A stretch of DNA of 38,098 nucleotides from Bacteroidota bacterium (GCA_021813585.1 JAKAJV010000024.1:1-38098), one strand, 5' to 3'; shown: positions 17,526 to 25,843, numbered from the stretch's first letter. The notes: generated from the letters alone by a model not told the origin. Translations and numbers: made by a program.

Positions 17526-18542
17526 ATGAATTTGAAAATAAATTCTAAAATAATTTTGACGATGTTTGCCGTTTTTGCCTTGGTAATAGACGGCTACGGA
17601 CAAGTGGGTCTAAACAAGCTGGCCCAAAGCACGATGAACTTTCAGCTAGTAAGCCTTTCTCCCAAAGCAAGCGCAATGGGAGAGGCATATTACGCTGTAG
17701 GTAAAGGTGCGGAAAGCATTTTCTACAATCCTGCCGGTCTGGCCGATATGGATAAAACATTTAACGTTGTAGTAGATTATACTCAATGGATTGCCGGTAT
17801 AAATTACATAGGCGGTGCCGCAGCATGGAACCTGGATAATTACGGCGTAGTCGGCTTAAGCCTTATGTCGGTTAATTACGGAACGATCTACGGTACTAGC
17901 CTGGACCCTAACACCGGCAGCGCATTGGGCTATATAGACAACGGGGCTCTATCAAACGTCAGCGCATACTCCTTTGGTGTTAGCTACGCAAAGGCGATAA
18001 GCACACAGTTCTCAATAGGCGGCAATATAAGGATTGCCGGACAAAACCTGGGCGAGAACCAGTTTATTAACGGCGCAACGGTTAAAAACAACGCTACCAA
18101 GCTCGTCTTCGATGCTGGAGTTAAATATTATACCGGCTTTAAAAATTTCAGGTTCGGCATGGCAATAAGGAACTTTTCTTCCAACATACTACGCGAAGCT
18201 ATTTACGAGCAGCTGCCTCTTACATTTACTGTAGGAACGGCGATAGACCTGATGGACTTTATCAACCCGATGCATTCGCAGGAAGATGCTCTTACATTGG
18301 CAGTCGATTTCCTTCATTCCAACAATTACTCCGAGAGGTTTAACGTTGGAGCCGAATACAAGCTGCTCGGTATGCTTGCTTTAAGAGCCGGCTACCAGAC
18401 CAACAGGGATATAGCATCGTGGTCTGCGGGTATAGGAGTGAACAAGACGATTGCAGGCAACGAGATTGAAGTAAATTATTCGTTCTCCAAGATGGATATC
18501 TTTAAGAACGTCAACAGGCTTTCGATAGGCTTATCTCTGTAA
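17526..18542 (+). CDS. PorV/PorQ-family outer-membrane beta-barrel protein
   Basis: A 338-residue protein with signal peptide 1-26 and a barrel of the PorV/PorQ (FadL-like) type: conserved opening LSPKASAMGEAYYAVGKGAE, then FYNPAGLAD, alternating beta-strands and a terminal strand VNRLSIGLSL. In T9SS organisms PorV ferries sorting-domain proteins to the sortase, and paralogues accompany particular cargo or receptors. AAGGAG lies 6 nt before the ATG and the gap to the preceding gene is 18 bp, so it is the third member of a receptor unit. Its role could be anchoring or exporting the 724-residue partner protein, which ends in a T9SS-like tail; that is inference. Confidence 0.8.
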   Translation: MNLKINSKIILTMFAVFALVIDGYGQVGLNKLAQSTMNFQLVSLSPKASAMGEAYYAVGKGAESIFYNPAGLADMDKTFNVVVDYTQWIAGINYIGGAAAWNLDNYGVVGLSLMSVNYGTIYGTSLDPNTGSALGYIDNGALSNVSAYSFGVSYAKAISTQFSIGGNIRIAGQNLGENQFINGATVKNNATKLVFDAGVKYYTGFKNFRFGMAIRNFSSNILREAIYEQLPLTFTVGTAIDLMDFINPMHSQEDALTLAVDFLHSNNYSERFNVGAEYKLLGMLALRAGYQTNRDIASWSAGIGVNKTIAGNEIEVNYSFSKMDIFKNVNRLSIGLSL

Positions 18543-18597
18543 TAAAATACATAATGCCCCTGCTGTTTACTCAATCTTTAAAGGAATGCCAAATAAA

Positions 18598-20712
18598 ATG
18601 AGAAACAAAAAATATTTTCATCGTATGTTTTTCCTTTCCTTGTTGATTGCAGCAAATACATTCGGCTCGGTTAAAGAATCTCCGGCTGCAGGCGCAGCAA
18701 AGCCCGGTGATCGAGTCTGTTGCAGAACTGTTAAACTGGGATGTAACGAACCATTCCGTGACATAAAAAACTCACAATTCAGTCATGGTTTGGACCATGA
18801 CTGCCCTGCACTCGAGTTGTGCAACAGACTCGATCGGCAAGAGAGTGTAATAAAATCTTCCCGCAGGTGGCCTGTGCTTTTATGTGACGCGGTTATTGCG
18901 AGCTATCCCGGTTTGGCTGTTTACGATACGAACAAAGCTTCATGGAATTATGAGCTGGGAGTTGTTCTCGGTGCTATGTGGAAGGTGTGGCTGAAGACTG
19001 ATGACCCGGAATACTATAACTACATCAAAAAGAATATTGACTATTTTATTACCGGCGGCGGTGAAATAAAAACATATGATTTTAAAAAATTCAGGCTGGA
19101 CGATATTGCGCCCGGACGGGTACTTCTGGATCTTTATAGTAAAACCGGCGACGAAAAATATAAAGCTGCTGCTGAAACTCTAAGAAAACAATTAAGCGAA
19201 CAGCCCAGGACGAAAGACGGCGGTTTCTGGCATAAGGAAATTTATCCGCATCAAATGTGGCTGGACGGTTTGTATATGGCCGAGCCTTTTTATGCCGAGT
19301 ATGCAAAGATGTTCAACGAGCCTAAAGATTATAACGACATCCTTATGCAGTTTACTCTTATGTACAAACATTCGCTCGATCCTAAAACCGGCCTGCTGTA
19401 CCACGGCTGGGATGAAAGCAAAACTCAAAAATGGGCCAACCCTAAAACCGGCGACTCACCGAGCTTCTGGGGGAGATCCATCGGCTGGTACCTAATGGGA
19501 CTGGTTGACGTGCTTGATTATTTCCCTGAAAATAATCCTGGCAGGAAAGAACTGATTTCTATTCTGCAGAAGGAATGCCGCGCATTGTGGAGCTTTAGAG
19601 ATAAAAAAACAAACCTTTGGTATCTTATACTTGATAAGCCGTCTGAGGCAGGCAACTATCTAGAGGCTTCTTCTTCGGCAATGTTCTGCTACGTGTTTGC
19701 TAAGGGCGCTAATAAAGGCTATCTTAATAAAAAGTATTTCAATTATGCTCATATTATTTTTAAGGGCATTGAGCAAAATCTTATTAAGACAGGAAAGGAC
19801 GGCCTGCCGGAATTAATAAATACGATTAGCAGCGCCGGTCTTGGAGGCAAGCCTTATAGGGACGGCAGCTTTGAATATTATGCCGGCGAGCCAAAGCGTA
19901 CAAATGATTTCAAAGGGCTCGGTCCTCTTATCTCAGCTTCGCTTGAGCTTGAGCAGCCGCCCGCCGGATTGAAAAAGGGGAATGGAAAGGTTGTCGGCCT
20001 TGATTATTATTTTAACCATGAGATGAAGAAAGATAAAAGCGGAAAGGAAGTTCAATACCATTACATCTGGGAGGACACTGCAAACTCAGGTTACTCCGAG
20101 CTGGGCAGTGTAATAAAAAATCTGGGTGCGGAAATAGAAGAGCTTCATACTGCGCCTTCGTTAACCGGTTTGAAAAAATTCAGTATCTATATTATTGTCG
20201 ATCCCGATACGCCGATGGAAAATCCCCACCCAAATTATATTGACGATGCATCCATCAAGAACATTGTTGATTGGGTAAAGGCAGGCGGCGTGCTGGCCTT
20301 ATTCGCAAACGATAAGGGCAACTGCGAATTCGAACATCTTAACAAGCTTGCAGGGAGTTTCGGAATACATTTTAATGAAGACAGCCGCAACGATGTTGTG
20401 GGCAAGAACTACGATATGGGCAGATTCAATAACCTGCCGGAGATTCCATTATTTAAAGGAGTAAAGAATATTTATCTTAAAGAGATAAGCACATTGAAAG
20501 TTGCTTACCCGGCAAAGCCGCTTCTAACCGATAAAGGCGATGTAATTATGGCTGCTTCCAAATTTGGGAAAGGCTATGTATTCGCGGTCGGCGATCCCTG
20601 GCTGTATAACGAATACATCAACAACAGGAAGCTTCCCGCCGAATTTGAAAATGAAAAAGCAGCAGTGAATTTGTTTACCTGGCTGCTGGGCAAAGCGAAG
20701 AAAATATTCTGA
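18598..20712 (+). CDS. GH105 unsaturated rhamnogalacturonyl/galacturonyl hydrolase with C-terminal DUF4350-like domain
   Basis: A 704-residue protein. Signal peptide about 1-24; residues about 38-80 come from an inserted palindromic element; GH105 (alpha/alpha)6-barrel about 85-450 with WNYELGVVLGAMW, PHQMWLDGLYMAEPF (catalytic Asp region near 222) and FWGRSIGWYLMGLVDVL; then a C-terminal domain about 455-704 of the DUF4350/GATase-like type (KFSIYIIVDPDTP, GGVLALFANDKGN, KGYVFAVGDPWLYNE). GH105 removes the unsaturated uronic acid from lyase products, feeding KduI. The start at 18598 is preferred to 18586 because the AAGGA site abuts the latter with no spacing. It stands 55 bp after the receptor unit. 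The family assignment is firm; the function of the C-terminal domain is unknown. Confidence 0.9.
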   Translation: MRNKKYFHRMFFLSLLIAANTFGSVKESPAAGAAKPGDRVCCRTVKLGCNEPFRDIKNSQFSHGLDHDCPALELCNRLDRQESVIKSSRRWPVLLCDAVIASYPGLAVYDTNKASWNYELGVVLGAMWKVWLKTDDPEYYNYIKKNIDYFITGGGEIKTYDFKKFRLDDIAPGRVLLDLYSKTGDEKYKAAAETLRKQLSEQPRTKDGGFWHKEIYPHQMWLDGLYMAEPFYAEYAKMFNEPKDYNDILMQFTLMYKHSLDPKTGLLYHGWDESKTQKWANPKTGDSPSFWGRSIGWYLMGLVDVLDYFPENNPGRKELISILQKECRALWSFRDKKTNLWYLILDKPSEAGNYLEASSSAMFCYVFAKGANKGYLNKKYFNYAHIIFKGIEQNLIKTGKDGLPELINTISSAGLGGKPYRDGSFEYYAGEPKRTNDFKGLGPLISASLELEQPPAGLKKGNGKVVGLDYYFNHEMKKDKSGKEVQYHYIWEDTANSGYSELGSVIKNLGAEIEELHTAPSLTGLKKFSIYIIVDPDTPMENPHPNYIDDASIKNIVDWVKAGGVLALFANDKGNCEFEHLNKLAGSFGIHFNEDSRNDVVGKNYDMGRFNNLPEIPLFKGVKNIYLKEISTLKVAYPAKPLLTDKGDVIMAASKFGKGYVFAVGDPWLYNEYINNRKLPAEFENEKAAVNLFTWLLGKAKKIF
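18709..18835. mobile_element. 127-bp palindromic element inserted in frame in the GH105 gene
   Basis: GATCGAGTCTGTTGCA at 18709-18724 is exactly inverted at 18820-18835 (TGCAACAGACTCGATC), extendable to 21 bp with one mismatch. An inner hairpin AGTCATGGT/ACCATGACT lies at 18781-18802. The reading frame runs through the element and encodes about 43 residues with four cysteines, unlike the rest of the protein, between the signal peptide and the catalytic domain. It resembles in behaviour the Rickettsia palindromic elements, which also insert in frame. No transposase is nearby. Confidence 0.75.
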
Positions 20713-20720
20713 AATAATTA

Positions 20721-20811
20721 TTACGCAAAATAACTTTATCCTGTGGAATAATGGAGTATTGGAGTAATGGATAATATGGTCTAATCCATTTCTCCACTAC
20801 TCCACTATTCC
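20721..20811 (+). repeat. TTACGCA-bounded palindromic repeat, copy 1
   Basis: Starts TTACGCAAAA, then TTTATCCTGTGGAATAATGG. Inside, GGAATAATGGAGT (20745-20757) is inverted as ACTCCACTATTCC (20799-20811, one mismatch). The first 48 bp match the reverse strand of 35558-35605 with two differences, so this is a dispersed element. It lies between the GH105 gene and uxaC and may act as a stem after the GH105 transcript. Confidence 0.7.
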
Positions 20812-20852
20812 GAAAGGTTGAGAAACATCAGTAAATAAAATAGAAAGGAAAT

Positions 20853-22265
20853 ATGAACGGTTCAGTATTAGACAAATATCGTTTTTTTGATACCGATGAA
20901 AGGATAAGGCAGATTGCTTTTGATTTGTATTCTAGCGTAAAAGATTTACCTATCATCAGCCCGCACGGCCATGTGGACCCCGCCCTGCTTGCCGGTAACG
21001 AGCCTTTCCCGGATCCTACCGAGCTGTTTATAATTCCCGATCATTATATCTACAGGATGCTATACTCGCAGGGAATAAAACTGGAAGGCCTCGGCATTCC
21101 TACCGTTGACGGTACTGAAGTAGAGAAGGACCATAGAAAGATATGGCAAATCTTCGGCGATAATTTTTATCTTTTTGCCGGAACTCCTACCGGTGTGTGG
21201 CTTAGGCATGAGTTTGTGGAAGTCTTCGGCATCGAAGAGAAATTAAATTCTAAAAATGCGATGGATATTTATGACCGCATTCAGGAAAAATTGAAGACTA
21301 AAGAATTTTTGCCGAGAACCTTGTTTGATAAATTTAATATCGAAGTCCTTTCCACAACCGACGGCGCTGCCGATACTCTTGAGCATCATAAAAAAATAAA
21401 AGAATCGGGCTGGAAAGGAAGAGTTGTCCCCTGCTTCCGTCCCGATGCCGTTGTAAATATTTTAACAAAGAACTGGAAGAACGAGATCGACAGATTAAGC
21501 TCCGCCAGCAAAATAGAAATTAATTCTTATAAGGATTTTATTAAAGCCATTGAGAACCGGAGGGAATATTTCAAAGCCAACGGAGCGGTCTCTACCGATC
21601 AGGGAACAATCAGCCCGTATACACATAAGCTTTCTTACGGCGAGGCGGATGCAATTTTTAGCCGCGCGCTAAAAGGACTGGCAAGCGAAAGCGATTGGAT
21701 GCTTTTTACGGCCAATATGCTTATGGAAATGGCAAGGATGAGTACTGAGGACGGATTGGTTATGCAGTTACATCCCGGCTCTTTAAGGAACCATAACCAA
21801 AAATTGTATGAAAGATTCGGACTGGATAAGGGAGCCGATATTCCCGTACAAACCGAATACACGAAAAATCTTTACGAGCTTTTAAATAAGTACGGCAGTT
21901 ATCCGGGCTTCACGGTAATTGTTTTTACGCTTGATGAATCGACCTATTCAAGGGAACTGGCCACACTTGCCGGGCATTACCCTGCGATGAGATTGGGACC
22001 GCCGTGGTGGTTCCATGATAGTATTCAGGGCATGACGCGTTTCAGGCAGAGCGTTACGGAGACTGCAGGCTTTTATAATACCGTCGGATTTAACGACGAC
22101 ACACGGGCATTCCTGTCTATTCCGGCTCGGCACGATCTAGCCAGGAGAATGGATTCCAACTTTTTAGCCGGCCTGGTTGCAAGGCATATAATCGATATGG
22201 ATGAGGCAAGGCAATTAAGCCGTGCGCTTGCTTATGAACTGGTGAAAAAGGCATACAAACTTTAA
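20853..22265 (+). CDS. uxaC: Glucuronate/galacturonate isomerase
   Basis: Uronate isomerase, 470 residues, the usual length for UxaC. It converts D-galacturonate to D-tagaturonate (and D-glucuronate to D-fructuronate) in the cytoplasm. The N-terminal metal motif SPHGHVDP near residue 37 is the amidohydrolase-superfamily HxH, and RLGPPWWFHDSIQGM plus VGFNDDTRAF near the C-terminus are characteristic of the family. There is no signal peptide. AAAGGAA lies 5 nt before the ATG. It heads a tight run with kduI (46-bp gap) and kduD. The next steps after tagaturonate (UxaB, UxaA) are not encoded in the window. Confidence 0.95.
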   Translation: MNGSVLDKYRFFDTDERIRQIAFDLYSSVKDLPIISPHGHVDPALLAGNEPFPDPTELFIIPDHYIYRMLYSQGIKLEGLGIPTVDGTEVEKDHRKIWQIFGDNFYLFAGTPTGVWLRHEFVEVFGIEEKLNSKNAMDIYDRIQEKLKTKEFLPRTLFDKFNIEVLSTTDGAADTLEHHKKIKESGWKGRVVPCFRPDAVVNILTKNWKNEIDRLSSASKIEINSYKDFIKAIENRREYFKANGAVSTDQGTISPYTHKLSYGEADAIFSRALKGLASESDWMLFTANMLMEMARMSTEDGLVMQLHPGSLRNHNQKLYERFGLDKGADIPVQTEYTKNLYELLNKYGSYPGFTVIVFTLDESTYSRELATLAGHYPAMRLGPPWWFHDSIQGMTRFRQSVTETAGFYNTVGFNDDTRAFLSIPARHDLARRMDSNFLAGLVARHIIDMDEARQLSRALAYELVKKAYKL

Positions 22266-22311
22266 GGAAAATGTTTTATCTTGAATTAGCAACAAAAGAG
22301 GAATTAGAATA

Positions 22312-23145
22312 ATGGAAGTAAGATATTCTCCCGATCGGGTTAGTTTTAAAAAAATGAATACCGGGGAATTAAGAAAGGCATTTTTAATCGATTCGCTTTT
22401 TCAGCACGGTAAAGTAGAGATGATTTATTCGGATATCGACAGATCGATTACCGGCAGCGCGGTTCCAACCAATAACAATCTAAAGCTGCTTGCCAGCAGA
22501 AAAGAAATGGCCGCCGATTACTTTACTGAAAGGAGAGAGGTAGGTATTATTAATATCGGTGAGAAAGGAATTATTACTGTTGACGGCGAAAAGTTTTTGA
22601 TGGAACACAAGGACTGCTTATACATTGGCCGCGGTTCTAAGGAAGTAGAGTTCGGCAGCAGCGATCCGGTAAAACCGGCTAAGTTTTATTTTACCAGTTA
22701 TCCCGCCCATAAGGAATATCCGGTTAAGCATTTGAAATTTACAGACGCAGAGCCCGCAAAATTGGGCGAGCTTAAAAATGCAAATAAGCGGACTATATAT
22801 AAATATATTCATGAGAAAAACGTAAAGACCTGCCAGCTTGTAATGGGCTTAACCGAGCTTGAGACCGGCTGCAACTGGAATACAATGCCGGTGCATACGC
22901 ATCAAAGAAGATCAGAAGTTTACATGTATTTCAATTTAAGTGAAGACTCGTGTGTCTTTCATTTTCTCGGCGAGCCCGATGAAACGAGGCACATTATAGT
23001 CCGCAGCGGCCAGGCAGTTCTTTCGCCCAGCTACTCAATACACTCGGGCGTTGGTACGCAGAATTATTCTTTCATTTGGTCGATGGGCGGAGAAAACCAG
23101 GACTTTGATGACATGGACTGGGTAGAGACAAAAAATTTAAAATAA
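22312..23145 (+). CDS. kduI: 5-dehydro-4-deoxy-D-glucuronate isomerase
   Basis: Isomerase of 277 residues that converts the rearranged unsaturated uronate (4-deoxy-L-threo-5-hexosulose uronate) to 3-deoxy-D-glycero-2,5-hexodiulosonate. The zinc ligands of the family are all visible: His195 and His197 in MPVHTHQRRSE, Glu202, and His244 in SIHSGVG, one residue off the E. coli numbering. It is cytoplasmic, with no signal. AGAGGAA precedes the ATG by 9 nt. It uses the product released by the GH105 enzyme and hands on to KduD, encoded 18 bp downstream. Confidence 0.96.
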   Translation: MEVRYSPDRVSFKKMNTGELRKAFLIDSLFQHGKVEMIYSDIDRSITGSAVPTNNNLKLLASRKEMAADYFTERREVGIINIGEKGIITVDGEKFLMEHKDCLYIGRGSKEVEFGSSDPVKPAKFYFTSYPAHKEYPVKHLKFTDAEPAKLGELKNANKRTIYKYIHEKNVKTCQLVMGLTELETGCNWNTMPVHTHQRRSEVYMYFNLSEDSCVFHFLGEPDETRHIIVRSGQAVLSPSYSIHSGVGTQNYSFIWSMGGENQDFDDMDWVETKNLK

Positions 23146-23163
23146 ATTATATAAAGGGTATAA

Positions 23164-23925
23164 ATGATTTTAGATAAATTTAATCTTAACGGAAGGACGG
23201 CAGTTGTAACCGGTTCTAACAAAGGCATTGGGCAGGCATACGCATTAGCACTTGCAGAGGCCGGTGCCGATGTAATCGGAGTTTCCTTCGAAGATGATTT
23301 TTCGGAAACGGAAAAACTGATTACTAGTTTGGGCAGAAAATTTAAATCCTACCGCAGCGATTTTTCGATACGTGAATCGCTTTATGATTTTATTAAGAAT
23401 GTAAAAAATGATTTCCCGAAAATCGACATACTTGTTAATAATGCAGGCACTATTTTAAGAAAGCCTATAGCAGAGCATCCGGATGAATACTGGGATAAGG
23501 TAATTGAAGTAAATCTGAACTCTCAGTTTATCCTTACTAGAGAAATAGGTAAGGATATGGCAGAAAGAGGATACGGGAAAATTGTTTTTATTGCTTCGCT
23601 TCTTTCGTTTCAGGGCGGTATTTTAGTGCCCGGCTATGCAGCTTCGAAAGGCGGCGTAAAGCAATTGACAATGGCGTTTGCAAATGAGTGGGCATCTAGG
23701 GGTGTTACAATAAATGCAATTGCGCCCGGCTATATTGCGACTGATAATACCAAAGCTCTAAGAGAAGATACAGTGCGGGACAAAGCTATTGTTGACAGGA
23801 TACCCGCCGGCAGGTGGGGTACCCCGGAGGACTTAATGGGTACGGTAGTCTTTCTATGCTCTGATGCTTCCGCCTATTTAAATGGAAGCGTTGTTACGGT
23901 AGACGGCGGGTGGATGGGAAGATAA
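23164..23925 (+). CDS. kduD: 2-deoxy-D-gluconate 3-dehydrogenase / DKII reductase (SDR family)
   Basis: Short-chain dehydrogenase of 253 residues that reduces 3-deoxy-hexodiulosonate to 2-keto-3-deoxygluconate. It has the nucleotide motif TGSNKGIG at 16-23, NNAG at 92-95, Ser145 and the Tyr158/Lys162 pair in YAASKGG, and ends with the SDR tail LNGSVVTVDGGWMGR. SDR enzymes are numerous, but length, context directly after kduI and the start IldkFnLnGr fit KduD. Weak ribosome site AAAGGG 9 nt before the ATG. Last gene of the uxaC-kduI-kduD run. Confidence 0.93.
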   Translation: MILDKFNLNGRTAVVTGSNKGIGQAYALALAEAGADVIGVSFEDDFSETEKLITSLGRKFKSYRSDFSIRESLYDFIKNVKNDFPKIDILVNNAGTILRKPIAEHPDEYWDKVIEVNLNSQFILTREIGKDMAERGYGKIVFIASLLSFQGGILVPGYAASKGGVKQLTMAFANEWASRGVTINAIAPGYIATDNTKALREDTVRDKAIVDRIPAGRWGTPEDLMGTVVFLCSDASAYLNGSVVTVDGGWMGR

Positions 23926-23928
23926 AAA

Positions 23929-23943
23929 AATCTCCCGGAGATT
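23929..23943 (+). terminator. Short hairpin after kduD
   Basis: AATCTCCCGGAGATT, 6 bp stem and 3-nt loop, directly after the kduD stop and preceded by A7. It is too short for a confident terminator but positioned correctly, before the separate promoter of the LacI gene. Confidence 0.3.
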
Positions 23944-24003
23944 CATCCTTAAATAAATGCATTAATAATTTTCATTATAAGTATTGTTTTTGGTAAATTT
24001 TTC

Positions 24004-24009
24004 TATAAT
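24004..24009 (+). promoter_or_regulatory. -10 box TATAAT of the LacI gene
   Basis: Consensus TATAAT located 6 bp upstream of the operator motif, so a start of transcription would fall in the operator, the layout expected for repression. No clear -35 box (a T-rich TTGTTT is 14 bp upstream). Confidence 0.5.
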
Positions 24010-24015
24010 ATTACT

Positions 24016-24044
24016 AACCGTTAAAGTAATCGATAAAGTTATAA
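24016..24044. promoter_or_regulatory. LacI-type operator in front of its own regulator
   Basis: AACCGTTAAAGTAATCG (24016-24032) fits the shared motif and is followed, with the usual 12-bp offset, by CGATAAAGTTATAA (24031-24044). It lies 20 bp before the start codon of the LacI-family gene, which suggests autoregulation. Confidence 0.65.
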
Positions 24045-24063
24045 CTGCAAAGGGATTAATAAT

Positions 24064-25122
24064 TTGAATAAAAGGCTTCAGATTACACTTGATGATATTG
24101 CAAAGCAATTAAACGTATCAAAAGTTACTGTATCCAAGGCACTCCGCGGGCATCCCGACATATCGAAAGAAACTACCCAGCTTGTAAAAAAGGTGGCGCA
24201 TGAGCTGGGTTATACGCCTAATTACATGGCCAGGAATTTGTCATCCAAGAGATCGAACACGATCGGAGTAGTCGTTCCTAAAATTGCTCATTTCTTTTTT
24301 AGCGCGGTTATAGAATCAATTTACGATACTGCCTTCCATAACAATTACGAGATCATTTTAACTGCATCCCAGGAAAATGCAGCCAGAGAAATAAAGCATA
24401 TCGAGTCTTTACTGGCTATGCGTGTTGACGGCTTGATAGTGTCTATTACTCAGGAAACCCGCGATCATGCCATTTTCGAAAAGGTTATAAAATCCGGTGT
24501 GCCATTAATTTTTATGGATAGAATCTTAGACATCCAGGGCACAAGCTCTGTTGCTGTAAACGACAGGGAAGGTACTTTCCACGCCATCGATCATGCAATA
24601 AAACTCGGATACACTAAAATCGGTCACCTAGCCGGGTATCCTGAAATAAATATCGGATTGAACAGGTTCCTGGGCTTTGAAGATGCGATGAAGCAATACG
24701 GGCTTCCGATAAATCCTGATTGGGTTATATACGGCGGGTTCGGCGAAGAATTCGGCTACAGCGGCTTTATGAAATTATATCAGAGCAAAAATCTGCCCGA
24801 ATTTATTTTCACGGTTACATATCCGGTTGCTTTAGGTGTTTATGCAGCAGTAGAAGAACTCGGATTAAAAATTCCCGACGACATAGATATAATGTGCTTC
24901 GGCAACAGCGATGTAAACAGGTTTATTTCGCCTTCGTTAAGCTGTGTTAACCAGCCTACTGACAAGCTTGGAAAAGTTTCCGTTGAATTGATGATAGATC
25001 AAATTAAGAATATTGAGTCGTTCGAGCCTCAGCATATTGTTATTCCCACCGATTTGATATTTAGGGAAACTTGTTCTAAAAAGAAATTTGATTCTTACCC
25101 AAAAGCTTCGAGCAGGCCTTAG
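24064..25122 (+). CDS. LacI-family transcriptional regulator of the pectin locus
   Basis: A 352-residue regulator with an N-terminal helix-turn-helix (LDDIAKQLNVSKVTVSKALRG, start about residue 8) and hinge NYMARNLSSKRSNTIGVVVP, followed by a periplasmic-binding-type sensor domain (VDGLIVSITQE, DRILDIQ, GHLAG, FGNSDVNRFISPSLSCVNQP). The ligand is unknown; KDG or a galacturonate oligomer is likely given the neighbours. The start is TTG 24064 with AGGGA 8 nt upstream; the domain begins immediately, so an earlier start is unlikely. Four copies of a 17-bp motif in the window, including one in this promoter, are probable binding sites. Confidence 0.92.
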   Translation: MNKRLQITLDDIAKQLNVSKVTVSKALRGHPDISKETTQLVKKVAHELGYTPNYMARNLSSKRSNTIGVVVPKIAHFFFSAVIESIYDTAFHNNYEIILTASQENAAREIKHIESLLAMRVDGLIVSITQETRDHAIFEKVIKSGVPLIFMDRILDIQGTSSVAVNDREGTFHAIDHAIKLGYTKIGHLAGYPEINIGLNRFLGFEDAMKQYGLPINPDWVIYGGFGEEFGYSGFMKLYQSKNLPEFIFTVTYPVALGVYAAVEELGLKIPDDIDIMCFGNSDVNRFISPSLSCVNQPTDKLGKVSVELMIDQIKNIESFEPQHIVIPTDLIFRETCSKKKFDSYPKASSRP

Positions 25123-25169
25123 TTCATTTGGGTTAATAGGTAACTGAAAAATTTTTTAAATATATAAGT

Positions 25170-25186
25170 AACCGATAAAGTAAACG
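25170..25186. promoter_or_regulatory. LacI-type operator before the aldolase gene
   Basis: AACCGATAAAGTAAACG, an exact fit to the shared 17-bp motif, 15 bp before the ATG at 25202 and just downstream of TATAAG (25163-25168), a possible -10 box. The second overlapping copy seen at the other three sites is degenerate here. Confidence 0.6.
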
Positions 25187-25201
25187 ATATTGAGAAATCA
25201 A

Positions 25202-25843
25202 ATGAGCAGGCAAGAAATAATAAGTACACTTATAGAATCGAAGGCAATTGCTGTAATCAGATTATCCGATCCGGGCAAACTGATAAGAGTGGCTGAGGCT
25301 ATTTATAACGGCGGTGTGAAAGGGATAGAAATTACCATGACAGTTCCCGATGCAATAAACGTTATAAGGACTGCGGTTAAAGAACTCGGAAGCCGGATGA
25401 ATATTGGTGTCGGTTCCGTTCTAGATGCAGGCACTGCCCAGCGCGCTATAGATGCCGGTGCAAGCTATGTTGTCAGCCCTATTTTTAAAAAGGAAATAAT
25501 TGAAACAGCTCATAGGAACGATGTACCTGCAATGCCGGGAGCTTTTACGCCAACGGAAATTCAAGCCGCATTTGAGGCAGGTGCGGATATAATAAAAATT
25601 TTTCCCGCAGATGTAGTCGGGATGGCATTCTTTAAAGGAGTGCTGGCTCCGATGCCTCATCTAAAGTTGATGCCGACGGGCGGAGTTACACTAAGCAACG
25701 CGGGCGAATGGTTAAAAGCAGGCGCATGTGCAGTGGGGGTAGGTTCTGCACTGCTAGATAAAAAAGCAATCGATTCGGGTAATTATAAAATTCTTACGGA
25801 CAATGCCCTTGTTCTGATTGAAAGTATTAAAAAGGCATTATAG
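25202..25843 (+). CDS. eda: Bifunctional KDPG/KHG aldolase
   Basis: Class I aldolase of 213 residues that cleaves 2-keto-3-deoxy-6-phosphogluconate to pyruvate and glyceraldehyde 3-phosphate, the last step of uronate catabolism. The Schiff-base Lys132 lies in ADIIKIFPADVVG and the catalytic Glu43 in GIEITMTVP, both in the expected places. Other family marks are VGSVLDAGTAQRAIDAGA and MPTGGV. ATG 25202 was preferred; a TTG at 25190 would add four residues and lies 3 bp from the operator. The gene has its own operator, separate from kduD, so it responds to the same regulator. No KDG kinase is adjacent. Confidence 0.94.
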   Translation: MSRQEIISTLIESKAIAVIRLSDPGKLIRVAEAIYNGGVKGIEITMTVPDAINVIRTAVKELGSRMNIGVGSVLDAGTAQRAIDAGASYVVSPIFKKEIIETAHRNDVPAMPGAFTPTEIQAAFEAGADIIKIFPADVVGMAFFKGVLAPMPHLKLMPTGGVTLSNAGEWLKAGACAVGVGSALLDKKAIDSGNYKILTDNALVLIESIKKAL

